From NCBI RefSeq assembly GCF_042242105.1, contig NC_092027.1:13944721-14008720 (forward strand): a stretch of DNA of 64,000 nt, read 5' to 3'. Source of the stretch: Pempheris klunzingeri (lineage: Eukaryota; Chordata; Actinopteri; Acropomatiformes; Pempheridae). A program made the translations under genes and the position numbers. A model generated the notes under the pieces. The model searched no databases, had not been told where the DNA came from, and worked only from the letters and a program-made list of their open reading frames with translations. Positions 22,632-35,100 of this stretch are shown one piece after another (within the stretch, counting starts at the first letter, position 1; the number at the start of each line of letters is the position of its first letter).

Positions 22632-25069
22632 CAAATGAGATAGTTACATATTGTAAGTGTGATTCAACCTGGTCACTGTTCACTTGTTGCTCCGTTGGCA
22701 TGCATTTGTCCTCCACAATAAAGATATAAATAAAAACTTTTCTGTTTCTGTACTGACATCATTTCACTAACGTATATTTTCATTAATAAATTCATGCATT
22801 AACTTAACTTATTAACTTTATTAACTTATTTGGTGTGTGTGTGTATGTGTGTGTGTGTGTCGATATAGCCCTTCTTGGACCTTTTGAGATATGTATGATT
22901 AATTTCCCAATGAACAAAAGTTACATTTAATATTTTTAGCATTGCAAGAGAGCTGTAATGGGCATAATATTGAAATGCATGAAGTAATAGGAAGAGAACC
23001 TTCACAATGTTGCTGCGATCAAGATGTTTGGGAAGAATGCATTTGGACATTCCTGGCTTCCTGGTATTTCTATGGAACAGACATCATTCGACTGACCTGC
23101 ATCATAGTTTTAGTGAGGAATTGTGCATAAATCTTCCTGTTGTTCCCCTCTCTGTTATAGCTCAGCCCTGTTGTGTTTGACTGTGAAAATGTTGATTTTT
23201 ATTAATATGATCCAACAAAAATATCATTATGTAGAAAAATAAATACTACAGTTTTCCTGAACGTGCAAGAGTTCAACAACAGTTGATGAACAAGGAACAT
23301 CTATTGTTTGTCTTTATAATTATTTCCTTGTTTTCATTTTAGAATCATAGATAATTTTTTAATCAACAATTCCTTATCATTTTTCCCTGTATTATTTCCT
23401 CTAAAGGCAGACTCTGATCCCTTGTTGCCACCAGCTCGTCCCTGATTGGAAAATGTATTGCTTCTCTTTTACTTCCTTGTTTTAATTTGGTTAATTTTTA
23501 TCTCAACACTCCTACATGTTTCTCATTGGATTATGATATTTGTATTTCAATAGATAATAATCATTTTACATTGCTCTGTAAATAATATTGACCTTAACCT
23601 TTTTCAGTGACAAATGTCACATTGAGTCCTGCAGCATACGTTCTGTAGAACTCTTGCTTTGCTTAGAAGTCAGTGTCTTTTTTCACCACAGAGTTTGATT
23701 TCCTTGAATGAGTCCTGGCATGACTTCTGTCCTGTTTTCACGAAAAAGCAGATTTAACTCAGAGCAGAGATGCTTTTTGACATCATGATAACAAATTTCA
23801 TTCAACACACAAACAGTCATCAAGCACAAGGTGTCCTAATCTCATTTGATGCTGAGAAGACATGAAATAGATTGGACTTACTTAGTTAACGTCATGGAAA
23901 TGTTTGGTTTTGGGGACTTATATACTATTAGCCCTGCGGCTAGTGCACTGGTTAATGGCATAATGGCATATACAAACGCTTTCTCGTGTAATCTCTGTAC
24001 TTGGGGTCTCAGCAGTCTTCCCATTAATGCTATGATTGGCAACCTCAAGTCACACTGGTATGTTCTGTTCATATCATCTGTTATATTTTCTCCTGTGAGA
24101 ATTAAGCAGCTTACAGCGGCATATTGTACATTAAATGGTCATATTATCTGGCATAATCTATTATGTTCAATCCATCAGATCAGTGAGACAAACATACATG
24201 TTGATTAAGCCTGTGATTGACATTTTATGTCAAAAAAATTCCCACTGATGAATCACTTGTCCATCGATCTAAGTAACTTGGTCCAAACGGGAAAGAACAC
24301 ATTGGACTGAAAGGGTTCCTGGAACAGATATCAGAAGTAGATATGCCTGCATCATATAGTCATTTAGGGATTGTAAGTGAGCTTTCATTGATTGTCTTTT
24401 ACTTCCCTGTTTTCCTTTTAGTGCTTAAGTACTTCATGTCACATGGATGTAAATTGTAAAGAAGTGTCACTAAGCTAAGCTAATCGTTTTATTCTTGAGA
24501 TTCTTGCTTTTCAGGAGTCATTTATATCTACGAATATTACACAAAACCATTTAAGATCAATTATCAATAATGAGAAAAGATTGACATTGACTGAAACTAC
24601 ATACACATCTTTTGCTGAACAGCAGCCACTGTGGATACTAGAGACAGTTACAGGAAAGTACTTGATGCCAAACTGCTTTTTAGATAAATAGTAATTTAGC
24701 AATTAGCTAAAAAGACAAGCTTCTGTAACAATAGCACAAGTGGAGAAGAGTCAGCAACTGACTCTCCATGATACAGCTATATTTACCTGAAGTTTGCTAA
24801 CATTATCTAACGTCAGCCACCATGAGCTGATTATCACACCAGACCGAGTCAGGCTGTAATAGTGTGTTAAATTGAGCAACAATATGTTTTATTGCATCAT
24901 AGTTCAACTTTTCATTTGTAAGAGGAACATGGTCGCATTCCTTGTCTTCAAACTGACCCATTTTAAAGCTGATCAATCAATAAATTATAGCTTTTACATC
25001 TCAGGGTGAGCCAGTGGGCTTTTTTTGGCTTATGTTCAGATATGGTGTGGTTGTGTGACACGAAAGTGT
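22632..25069. other. Lectin-unit spacer
   Basis: No supported gene. It contains a GT microsatellite (22832-22860) and blocks shared with 12030-12380 (at 23460-23790), 21300-21600 (at 23140-23450), 17230-17360 (at 24245-24380) and 21650-21830 (at 24420-24560). The 120-codon frame at 23846-24208 shows no domain and is not supported. Confidence 0.5.
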
Positions 25070-25233
25070 TTGCCAAGTGCCTTGGACCAATGATAACACA
25101 CCAACCGTGCAAACACCCTCCCTGATGCAGATAAAAGAAAGTGGCCTTTCAACTGTTTCCGCAAGATTCTCAATCTCACCCATCAGTGCAGATCACTTAC
25201 TCCAAAGACTCTGACAGAGACTCTGACACCAAC
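25070..25233 (+). promoter_or_regulatory. Lectin promoter and 5' UTR
   Basis: CCAAT at 25087-25091 and ATAAAAG at 25131-25137. Nearly identical over about 164 bases to 17446-17609, which implies a recent duplication or gene conversion. Confidence 0.65.
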
Positions 25234-25722
25234 ATGCTCTTGTTCCTCTTCTTACTTGGTCTGGCTCTGGGCGCCGTGTCTCCTTCAGATGACCATCAAC
25301 TGAAGCTGCTGCGTGGCAACTGTCCCATGTTTTGGTACAATTTCAACGGCCGCTGCTTCAAGTACGTCGCCACACGTATGACCTGGGCTGATGCAGAGCT
25401 CCACTGTGTGTCAGAGGGAGCCAACCTGGTGTCTATCCACAGTCTGGAGGAACAGAAATTCGTCAAATCCCTGATCAAGAACTTTGACCCTGCTGAGGGA
25501 TGGACCTGGATCGGGCTCAGTGACACCCAGAAGGAAAGAGGATGGATGTGGTCTGATGGGTCTGCTGTCAAGTTTGTCTTTTGGAGCGCAGGACAGCCAG
25601 ACAACAGTGGAAATAATGAAGACTGTGTCCACAGCAACTTTGGCACAGATGTCAAATGGAACGACCACCAGTGTTCCCAAACATTTACTTTTGTTTGTGC
25701 ATCTCGCAGAATTTGTCCTTAG
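25234..25722 (+). CDS. Secreted C-type lectin, QPD type (nattectin/ladderlectin-like)
   Basis: A complete single-exon gene of 162 residues: signal peptide (1 to about 16) and one C-type lectin domain. Cysteines at 30, 41, 58, 131, 147 and 155; WIGLSD at 92-97. Sugar/calcium motif Q121-P122-D123 with E129 and W142-N143-D144. QPD is the galactose-type signature in this superfamily, so its ligand probably differs from that of the EPN paralog at 17610. The first half is almost identical to that paralog; the second half is almost identical to the broken copy at 14480, making this gene a mosaic. Stop TAG at 25720-25722. The start is the ATG that opens the signal peptide. Confidence 0.88.
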   Translation: MLLFLFLLGLALGAVSPSDDHQLKLLRGNCPMFWYNFNGRCFKYVATRMTWADAELHCVSEGANLVSIHSLEEQKFVKSLIKNFDPAEGWTWIGLSDTQKERGWMWSDGSAVKFVFWSAGQPDNSGNNEDCVHSNFGTDVKWNDHQCSQTFTFVCASRRICP

Positions 25723-25861
25723 CTACAAAAAGGGTTTTGTCTGTACCTGTTGTTCTATGCATTAAGACTGCATGCTAAAACTACTACTAAACCTTGGACT
25801 CGCATAAATTGAAGCTGCTGGAAAAACTTTTCTTTCTTTGTAAGAAAATGTGAAGTCTACT

Positions 25862-25879
25862 GTATCTATCTATCTATCC

Positions 25880-25956
<77 letters not shown>
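25862..25956. repeat. (ATCT)n microsatellite
   Basis: About 23 tetranucleotide units with one CCAT interruption near 25877, just downstream of the intact QPD lectin. Confidence 0.97.
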
Positions 25957-26029
25957 GTAACCATGCAGACGACCCTCTCCAAAGCATATTAAAGAAAGCA
26001 CTCTTTAACCATTTACATACACATAATAT

Positions 26030-26330
26030 CTTCAAAGCCCTGAACTTTGACCTCAAAGCAGGCAGATGGGTGTAGCCTGATGGTTGTGCCATTGACTCTT
26101 TTGGTATGCAGGAGAGCTAAACAATGTGGGAGGATACGAACACTGTGGACACACACATCATGGCAGTGTTTTGAGATGTAATGACACCAAGTGCTCTGAT
26201 ACTCTTCCCTCTGTCAGCGAATCTCACATAACCTGTCTTTAACAAGTGAGATAGTCACATATGTCTGATTCAACCTGGTCACTGTTCACCTGCTGCTCTG
26301 TTGACATTCATCAGGCCTCCACAATAAACA
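26030..26330 (+). pseudogene. Degraded C-type lectin relic
   Basis: Scattered family words remain: a WMWSDG-like segment with an in-frame TAG (around 26070), GGTATGCAGGAGAGCTAAACA corresponding to AGEPN with a stop, CCCTCTGTCAGCGAATCTCA for PSVCASH, then a clear family 3' UTR (GAGATAGTCACATA, TTCAACCTGGTCACTGTTCA) with AATAAA near 26322. It is the oldest-looking copy in the array. Confidence 0.78.
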
Positions 26331-26399
26331 TACACAATATGTAAAAATGTACACTTTATATGTCCAGGGGTTGATCAAAGGGAATACTTTCACATTTTA

Positions 26400-28740
26400 A
26401 AAAAAATGTAAAAATAATAATAGAAATAATACATAATAATTATCTACCTTCATTGTGAAAAATTAACATGTACTGTTAAGAGAATTAGAAGTGAAGACAT
26501 TTACAGTAAACATAATGACATTTCAAGATTCCTGTGCCCTGGAGGATTGTGCAGATTTACATTGTTGAGGTGTTAATCATGTCTCCTCCTGCTGTCCATC
26601 ATATGAGTGTTAAATTTGGGAACAACACAGGTTCAGTGGACAGAATCACAAGAACACTACGTACCCAGTAAGATATTTATACAGACATTTATGTACATCT
26701 CAAGATTTAGGAAATACCAGTTCTCATTTGTGATGAAACCCTGATAAGCCTCACTCTGGTGTGAGCTAGAGAAGCATAAAAGCTTCCTGTCTCTTGGGAG
26801 TCTTTATTATTTAGTTTAGTTAACATTAACACCTCCATAATGTAACTTTTTAAATATGAAGATTTGTTCAGCAAATCTTATGAAACGAATGATAATCAAG
26901 CTAGCATGGAGCTGCCTTGTTGTTCCAAATAGGACCTAGAAGAAGATACCAAAGTGTTTTCACTTGCTGAAAAAAGTCAAACAGCAAGGCACACATTTCC
27001 AGTTTTATTTGATTTGAGAGTTATTGGGAATTCTGTCAATCTGTATGTGCATATTTTATATTATATATTGTAAGATAAGGACAAAGGCAGTGAAAGGAAA
27101 ATATAGAAGAAGAGGAACTCTATTTCAATTTGAAAGACTTACTGTGGAGTTAAAGCCAAAGGGTCTAAGTTGTCAGTGGAGGGGAGGACAGAGCAATTTT
27201 GCAATGTGTGAACAGCTGCTTCTGTCTCATCTCAGCTGGTTTCTGCTGGCATGAACTGTGGTGAGAAGTGGTAAGCACTCCCTGTGCTAAATTGTGTGTG
27301 TGTGTGTGTGTACGTGTGTGTGTGTATAGAGGGAAGGTCAATGGTAGTTTAGACCCAGGGTGCAGCAATACGGTTTCCTGACGCTGCTAACCCCCATCAT
27401 TTTGCAGTCATCCTGACGAGTCATTTACCCAGCAGGTTTCTGGTGACTAAACAGCAGTGGAGGATGAAGAAGAAATAAGGGGAGTGAGATAAACAGATAG
27501 AACAGGCAGGCTGGGTCTAAAGCAGGTGCTGTGTAATAATCAGTCTGGCAGAGAAGCAGGGTTGTTGCCAGGCTTTTACAAATATATCATAACCCAAGTC
27601 CCCCTTCCTCTAGTTTTAGCTATATCGTCCTTATATTTCTATTTTCCAATGTGAACGTCTAAATTCACTTAATTCTCTGAGGTATATATTTCATCACTTC
27701 TTCTTGCCCTAAAAGCAGTGTGAATAAAATATGTTAAGCAAAAGTTTGACATTTTGAGAAATACTCTTGTTTGCTCTCATTATAGTATTCCACTGTGTAT
27801 GTATCTATATTACTGCATTTATTTTCCGAATAGAACAATGCAATGTAAGATACATTCTAAATATTTACTTATTTATTTTATCTTACAATTGTATAACCTT
27901 TCATATACAATGCAGAAAACTGACACAGCATGGCGTCTTAAAATAATAAATGTTGTGAAAATCATGATTTTGTCAATTTTGGTTTTCATTCATTAGTGTT
28001 ACAAGTTATTGGTGTGTGATTTTGAACACCTCTGTAATACTAATATATAATACATATCATTATAATACCCACATACACATAAATAATGATTATATAATAT
28101 AATAATTAATAATAATTTCCCCAAACATGGTAATGATAATGGACATGATAATGGAGGACTTTCAAGCTCTGGTTTATCTGCATTCACCATTAAAAGTTTG
28201 CTAAATAGTTTGCCAAATTACTGGCAGTCTACATTTGTCTGCACTGTATTTGTTCGGTGCACACTTACTGAAGCGAAAGACCCATACTGAACTACTAACC
28301 GTAGTTGCTGATGCATTACTGTGTAAGAATCACTTCAGTGTTGTACAAGGACATCATGCTGTTCTGAGAAATTGTGATGGGCATCTTTTCTTCCAATTTT
28401 TGATATTTATAAAAGATAAACGATCAGGCTCTGGAAAATTATTGGCAGACAAATTGATAATTAAAATAATCTCTTATTGCAGCACCAACTAACTACTGTA
28501 TATCATGTTTTTATAAACTGATGATATGCTGAATCTCAACTGTAAGATAATGAATGAATGTAGTGGAGCAATAGGTGCAATATTTGCTAGTAGAGTATCC
28601 TAGATATTGGCAGCATACAATTGAATATTTAAAGTACTAAAATTGACTTACGTACTTAATTACTTTCTACATAGAGCCACTGCTGAAAGTCTTTTTAAAT
28701 GCACAGATATTTGCCTACAGTACAATGGCAGACTAAGACC
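26400..28740. other. Intergenic, no gene seen
   Basis: AT-rich sequence between the lectin array and cdca7l. A GT microsatellite lies at about 27294-27325. Short frames (such as 28235-28492) have no recognisable domain. Confidence 0.55.
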
Positions 28741-29133
28741 TCCTTACAGCGTGGTGGGGGCGTGTTGCTCTCCCACGTAGTCACGCCCATATGTCGTTTT
28801 CGCGCGAAAGAATGGACTGCACCATTGTGAGTGCGGGAGGGGGGGCAGAAGAGAGACTGCTCCCAAACATAGAGAGAAACATCTTTATTAAAAAAGTGGA
28901 AGTAGGCGAAGGTTTTTTTTTTACAGTATATAGTCATTAGTGGGATCACAAAATTACAGTTATTGGGCTTAACTACAAATGTAAGTGTAAGTTTACCAAC
29001 ATCAAAACCCCTATTTTTGCAATAGCCGGACTTCTCTAGCGGTTAAGTTTTAAATCCACCTCTACTCATTGATTTTCATGTTATAAGACAAAACTTTCTG
29101 TTGGACGGAAATTTACCACGAAACGGAGATAAA
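28741..29133 (+). promoter_or_regulatory. cdca7l: cdca7l promoter with palindromic E2F site
   Basis: TTTCGCGCGAAA at 28798-28809 is a perfect 12-bp palindrome that fits two overlapping E2F sites. GC/GT-box words flank it (GGGGGCGTG near 28755, CACGCCC near 28782). It lies about 325 bases before the ATG. CDCA7-family genes are S-phase genes, so E2F control fits. The transcription start is not determined. Confidence 0.65.
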
Positions 29134-32100
29134 ATGACCCTCACGTCAAAGGTAAGCGCCATAGGGCTGTGTAAATGCAGTTCCTCTTTCCGTGTTGGTT
29201 TTTGTGGTTAAGAACAGGTCTCAATGAGGCAAAAAGAACACCATTGTTAACAGCTAACGTTAATGGCTCAGTCGGCCATTGAAAATAAACGTCCATATGT
29301 TTCTCCTGCGAATAAACTGGTGTTTGACTGCAGCTACTTCAGCTCTGTAACCCAGACTTCCTGCGATAATGTTATGTACTGAACACTATTTGTGAAACTT
29401 GTGTCTTTGTTTTGACGAGGTTAACAGGCTAGCTTACACGTGTTCGTGTTCAGGTGGTCGTTTTCGTTTTGGCGGAATACCCGAACGGTGAGCTAATGCT
29501 CAAAATTCAGGAGTGCAGGTTCAGTGTTTGGCCAAGGAGCTTGATCAGTGTGTCCAATCTCAGGGGTCCTCTTGTGGAAAGGTCAGAGGTCAGCACCCCT
29601 TCGGCTGCAGGGGATGGTTCAGCAGATATCAACAAGTGGTGCTTTAGACATCAACTGCACAGTTTTTTATTTAGATTTAGGGGCTTGAAAGCCAATCTTG
29701 CCCCTAAATAAATGCTTGTACACTGTTGTCATAAATGACAATGAAAGCACAACATTTTACCTCAGTATTCTGATAGGGGTCCTGGAGACCTTTGGCCCTC
29801 TTAAACACTTGAATAAACACACTTAACCTTGTTGTATCGGCTTCATATTTCATGATTTTACCTTAATTTTACAAGAATTGCTTATAAAGTTGATAATGAA
29901 CTGATGGCATCTTTATAAAGCTTTCTACTGAAAATAATGAGTTTTCAGACCCCTGCTGTAAAATCTGGTTGAATACAATGGATTTGTATATGGTCTATAT
30001 TTGTGATGGTGCGGGCAGTACTTTCAACACAGCAAAACCCCACGCAAATAGATATGCATATGCAGAGCCCGTATAACATAAAACTTTTGTGAAATAACTC
30101 GGGTGGATCGATATTTCCATATTTGCTCACCTTCATCAAATATGCAAGGCCATATTTACTTTTTAGATCAGAAGAAAGTAAAAAAAAAAAGGGATATGTG
30201 TATTGATTACATATACAGTATTAGGATCTGTGGGACCCCAAGCAATGAGGAAGCAAAGCCAATGTCAACAAAGCACAAAAAGTGTCAGTACAAGCTGTGT
30301 GGTGAAAGTCTTTGTTTCCACAGCATTTACTCAGTGACAGAGGATGTCCACTGAAAGAATGATGCTCCCTCTGGTGGAAAAAGTGAAAAGTTCATCTAAG
30401 AAATTGTGGCTGTGGCTTTAAAAGGGGCCCTGTGGAGTTTTCCAAACAAACAAACAAAAGTTGTAGTTATAGCCACTGTTACTCACCAAAATGCATTATT
30501 CGTATACTTGCGCTCTAGCTAACACCTTGAGGTTATTTCCTTCCTCACAAAACATTTGCAAAGCTGATTTTTAATTTATTTTAACCCATCTTTTACATCC
30601 ATGTTTACTAGCTTGAAGTCTTCTTCCCAGTCTTTGCTGGTGCATTGCAGTGTATCTTGGCATCAACAACAAGACTGGGACCCACTCATAGAAAAACATA
30701 GCTTACTAGAGGTCAAAAACTCCCCATCTGCAGCACCTTTACAGCTATAATTTACACATTCCTAGGAGAGCAACATATTCAGCCTTGTGCACAGAGAGTG
30801 CATTGTTGCCACAGTCACTAATATTTACTAGTTGAATTCGGACTTCTAGTTCTGAGTTGTGATGCCAACTCAGGACTTCTTGTAGAACATGTTGTCTGTT
30901 AATACTAGTTTAAAATGATGCTTGATATGTCTGCCAACAGGCTCCATGTTTCAAATCCATGTTTATAACTGCAGAGCTGGCTCGTCTGTTCAGCCAGTCG
31001 GACAGTGAAGAGGAATTTGAAGGTTTCAGTGAGGATGAGGAAGAAGAGTGCAGAGGCTTTTTTAACAAACGGCTTAAGACCAAGGTATGATACATTTATT
31101 GTTGACTGTATTATTTGATGAAAATGTCTGTGATGTGACAGTGAAAGCACAAGGCTAAATTTTTTTCTTCTCCAGACGGTTGAGTCAGAGGAGGACAGCG
31201 ATGTGGACACAGGCTTCTACTCTGATGGCGAGGAGGCCCCCCCACCAAAAAGGAGGAGTCTTTTAGTAGCCCTGAGGTGTGTTCCAATAAGTAAATAAGC
31301 AATGGGACACTTGGATCCACGTGTTGAAGTCTGCTCAGTTTGTTATAATGCAAATGCATTATGCACAAATACCATCTTTGAGCAATACCAGTTATGTCTA
31401 AATATCCCTTAGAGTTGCTAATATAAACAAAGTATCTGATTTATTTGCATAGTGGTTGGGAGGTGTCCTGTCTTTAGATATGTAGTATACACTGGAGTGC
31501 AGAGGCTTCAAATGCAGCATAAACCTTAACCCACATGATGTGTCTTTAACAGGCAAAGCTCACAACTGCTTGTCACTAGTACCACTGCACCCATTGATGA
31601 GGTTTAATTATTTGCGTCATATTTGACGCTTTGAACCCTGATCAGGCACAAATACAAAGATGCCAATATTTGTAGTTTGGTCAAAAAAAGCTTATTGTTT
31701 TTTTTTCTCCATTGTATTTGTTCTGTTACCTGTTGTTTTGTTGTGTTGATTCTGGAGTTACTGAAAAACAATCATATTTTAATCTTGCTCCTTAGGTTTC
31801 CTGTCAAAAGACTGTCTACCCCCAAACAGGAACTGCAAGAGAAAAAAGTAAAAAAGTCGGTCAGAGAAAGTCCCCCCCTGCAGAGAGGCAGACGAAGGCA
31901 GGGGATGAAGCAGCAGCAGCAGCTGCAGCAGCAGGATGAGAAAGAGGAAAAAGACGAGGAGGAGGAGGAGGAGGAGGAGGAAGAGGTCTTGTCTCAGAGC
32001 CTCAGGAAACGAGACAAGAACATCCAGGAAAACAAGGCCATGGTAATGAGTCCTTTTCAACTTTCTGTATTTTTTCCATATTCTGATAAACTGTGTGATC

Positions 32101-35100
32101 TGTATACTACAGTTTTATCTGTCCCTCCCTCGTCAGATGTCCTTTCACTCTGGTCTTCTCTGTTGTCTTTCAGCTGGCTAAGCTGTTTGCTGATCTGAGC
32201 ACCATGGATGACTTGGCTCAGTCCACCACCCCTCAAGTGAGTAAATGCACCAGATTCTCATAACTGTATAACAGAAAAACATGCACTTTAACATGCAAGT
32301 TAACCATCCATTTAAAGGCTATTGATCACCTTTCACAGTACATTACATTCATTTGGCCATTTCATTTAAAACAAGAATGATTTTATGGGCACTGATTTGC
32401 AGACATCATCATCTTTGATTTGTTTTTGCAGAAGAAGAAGCGAGCACTAGAGAAAGCAGCACCGCGTAAACGCAAGTTTGAACCAGAGATGGGGTCAGAA
32501 AGGAGGAACCCGTCCCGTAAGGCTCGTCCTCCTGAGAACTTTGCGGTGGAGGAAAAGAGCGAGCCACTCGCCCGCAAAGGCCCCAGGACTGTGGACATCA
32601 CGAGGCTGGTGGAGGTACAACAGGCAAAATGCATTTCATACTAGAGGTGCCATGATTTTACATGGACGATTACATTTTTTCATATTTATTCATATTTTGC
32701 AAACATTTTGAGAGACGCTCCAACAAAATTTTACAACTAGGAGCACTGCTACGTCTTGCCCTCCATTTTTTGTTACCATGGGGCAACACGGTTCTGAACC
32801 TTAATGATCTTCTGTTACTGCATGAAGGAGCAGAACACTGTTTCACGAACAGAGCATAGGCACGTAATTGGTGGACATGGATTCTACTTAAAAAAAAAAA
32901 AAAATGCTTTGCGCATGATGAACTAAACCCCACCCAAGGCGTAACGAGACAGCGAAGGCAGAAATAATCTTGGCAACAATTAAGAATATCAAATATCATC
33001 AGTCACTGGTAAAACAAACTGGAAGCTTTGCATTAAACTGTTCAAAGTTACACAGAAACATGATGTTTATGTATGTATGTACAGTGCTCGTATAGTTAAA
33101 TTTTTTTGTATATAGTAGCTCTTATGGTATGATTATTCTGTTGTGGCTGTTGTGCTGACATTAATGTAATGACCACATACCTTATGTTGGCATTTGTAAA
33201 TTTATTATTTGGTGGCGGTGTTAAACAATGCTTTTTAAGTAGTTTAACTAAATGTTTTTTTTTCTCTTAAAGCACTAGTTCACTGTATGACTTTGTCTAG
33301 GTATATCACACTTGATACCGTGAAGTCTATCTTTATAAAGAAAGGGACATAAAACCAATGATCTGTAGATCTGTACAAATAAAGGCTTGATAGTCAAACA
33401 ATGGCAATGCCATGAAATAAAATGTTTATATTGACAGTTAAATCCGATTATGCATTTGGAGAGTTGTGACAGCCCTACTTAACAGAGTGTGATGACCGTA
33501 TACACCGCTCCTATACCGGTCCAGTGTTTTTGTAATGCAATGATGTTAATAGGAAAGGGGAACTTGTGTGATATTAGAGGTTATTACTGAGGATTTCTTC
33601 ATCTGCCATCCATACCGTTGCTGCTGTACCACAGCAATTTTGCTTGTATACTGATAAACTTACAATCACATGCTTAATTTTGTGTTGGTGTTATGTGTCA
33701 TGTTAAATTTTGTATTTCAAACAGACTCATTCTCTATTTAGTCAGATGCTTTTTGATATTAAGAAGTTTAACATCTTCGGTGAAGTCATTTGTGCACTCA
33801 AAATACACTTTAGTCTCAACATGCATTCTACAAACGAATTTCAAAGAATAAATTGTATTTAAGAAAAAGTGCATGATTTTATGTATAAAAGTTTACATGA
33901 AAACCTAATTGGCCATCTGCTGGTTGTGATTGTTCAGGTGGACGAGGAACATGTCGGCGAGGGACGGAAAAAGAGGAAGAGCCACATTTTCAGGAGGAGC
34001 AAGTATGTGGTGAGGTCAGTCGACGACATCACCAAAGAAGACCTGGACAACATAGCTTACCGCAGCAAAGACAAGATCTGGGATAAGGACAACGTGAGTC
34101 ACATCAGGCGTTTACCCCCTTAGTGCTGTCATGATTGTACCACACTGTCAGGTTTCCTCGGTTGGTGCAGTTCTTCACTGTGTCTGTGTGTCTTTAATCC
34201 AGGGCAGCTCGTGTCACCAGTGTAGACAGAAGACTCTGGACACCAAGACAGTGTGTCGCAGTGGAGTCTGTGTGGGGGCCAAAGGTCAGTTCTGTGGGCC
34301 GTGCCTGAAGAACCGCTATGGAGAGGACGTACGCGCTGTGCTGCTCGACCCGGTCAGTACTAATACACACCTGTTAAACAGAAAACACTTCAGATGTGGT
34401 AATCTTTAGGTGAATGTGGTGTCTTCCGAGACAGAAAAAAGACAAATTTGAATGTCAAAAAATATTGTAAGTAACAAATGGATCACAAAACCATTTTATC
34501 TGCTTACAAGTAATGATCTCTTAATTAATTATTCATTTTGGATTTTGTAACTTTTATATATAAAAAGCTCATGCAAAGTCCAACTGAAGGGATGCATAAC
34601 AGCAAATAATGTGCAGGAATGTGAAAATATAGTCATTAACTGCTAGGCTAATAAAGCTGTCAGGCACAATGCTGATGAGCGTTAAAGCTTTGATATGCTG
34701 TCATGTTCATAAATGACTACAATAACATTTTGATTTTCTTTTTCATCTTTTACCCCTCTTTCTTTTGTGTTGTCTTGCTGTGTCTTTGAAACATTTCCCC
34801 TGTAAAAATGTGTAGTTACTGTGATTTTACATTTGGAAACAGTACATGATGTGTATGGGTTTTTTTATGGTTGCATTTTAAAATAACATATTTTAAGAGA
34901 GAATCAGAGGGGCTTTCAGATAAATACATTTTCTGTTATACTGATTGATATGTAGCTTGATCAAAGCTTTTATATTTTCTTTTGAAACACCAGCATCTTG
35001 CTGGAAATGGAAACCAAGTGCCCATTTTTCCTACAACAGCGCTTTGTTTTAAATAAAAGCTAAACCGAGTGGTCGGCAGAAGTAGTGAGAACCAACACAA

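Noticed and set aside
25862-25956. Regular tetranucleotide repeat that could be mistaken for an array
   Set aside because: It is a simple ATCT microsatellite without spacers; CRISPR arrays are not expected in a vertebrate genome.
29454-29711. 85-codon frame in cdca7l intron 1
   Set aside because: Lies between well-phased exons and resembles no CDCA7 sequence.
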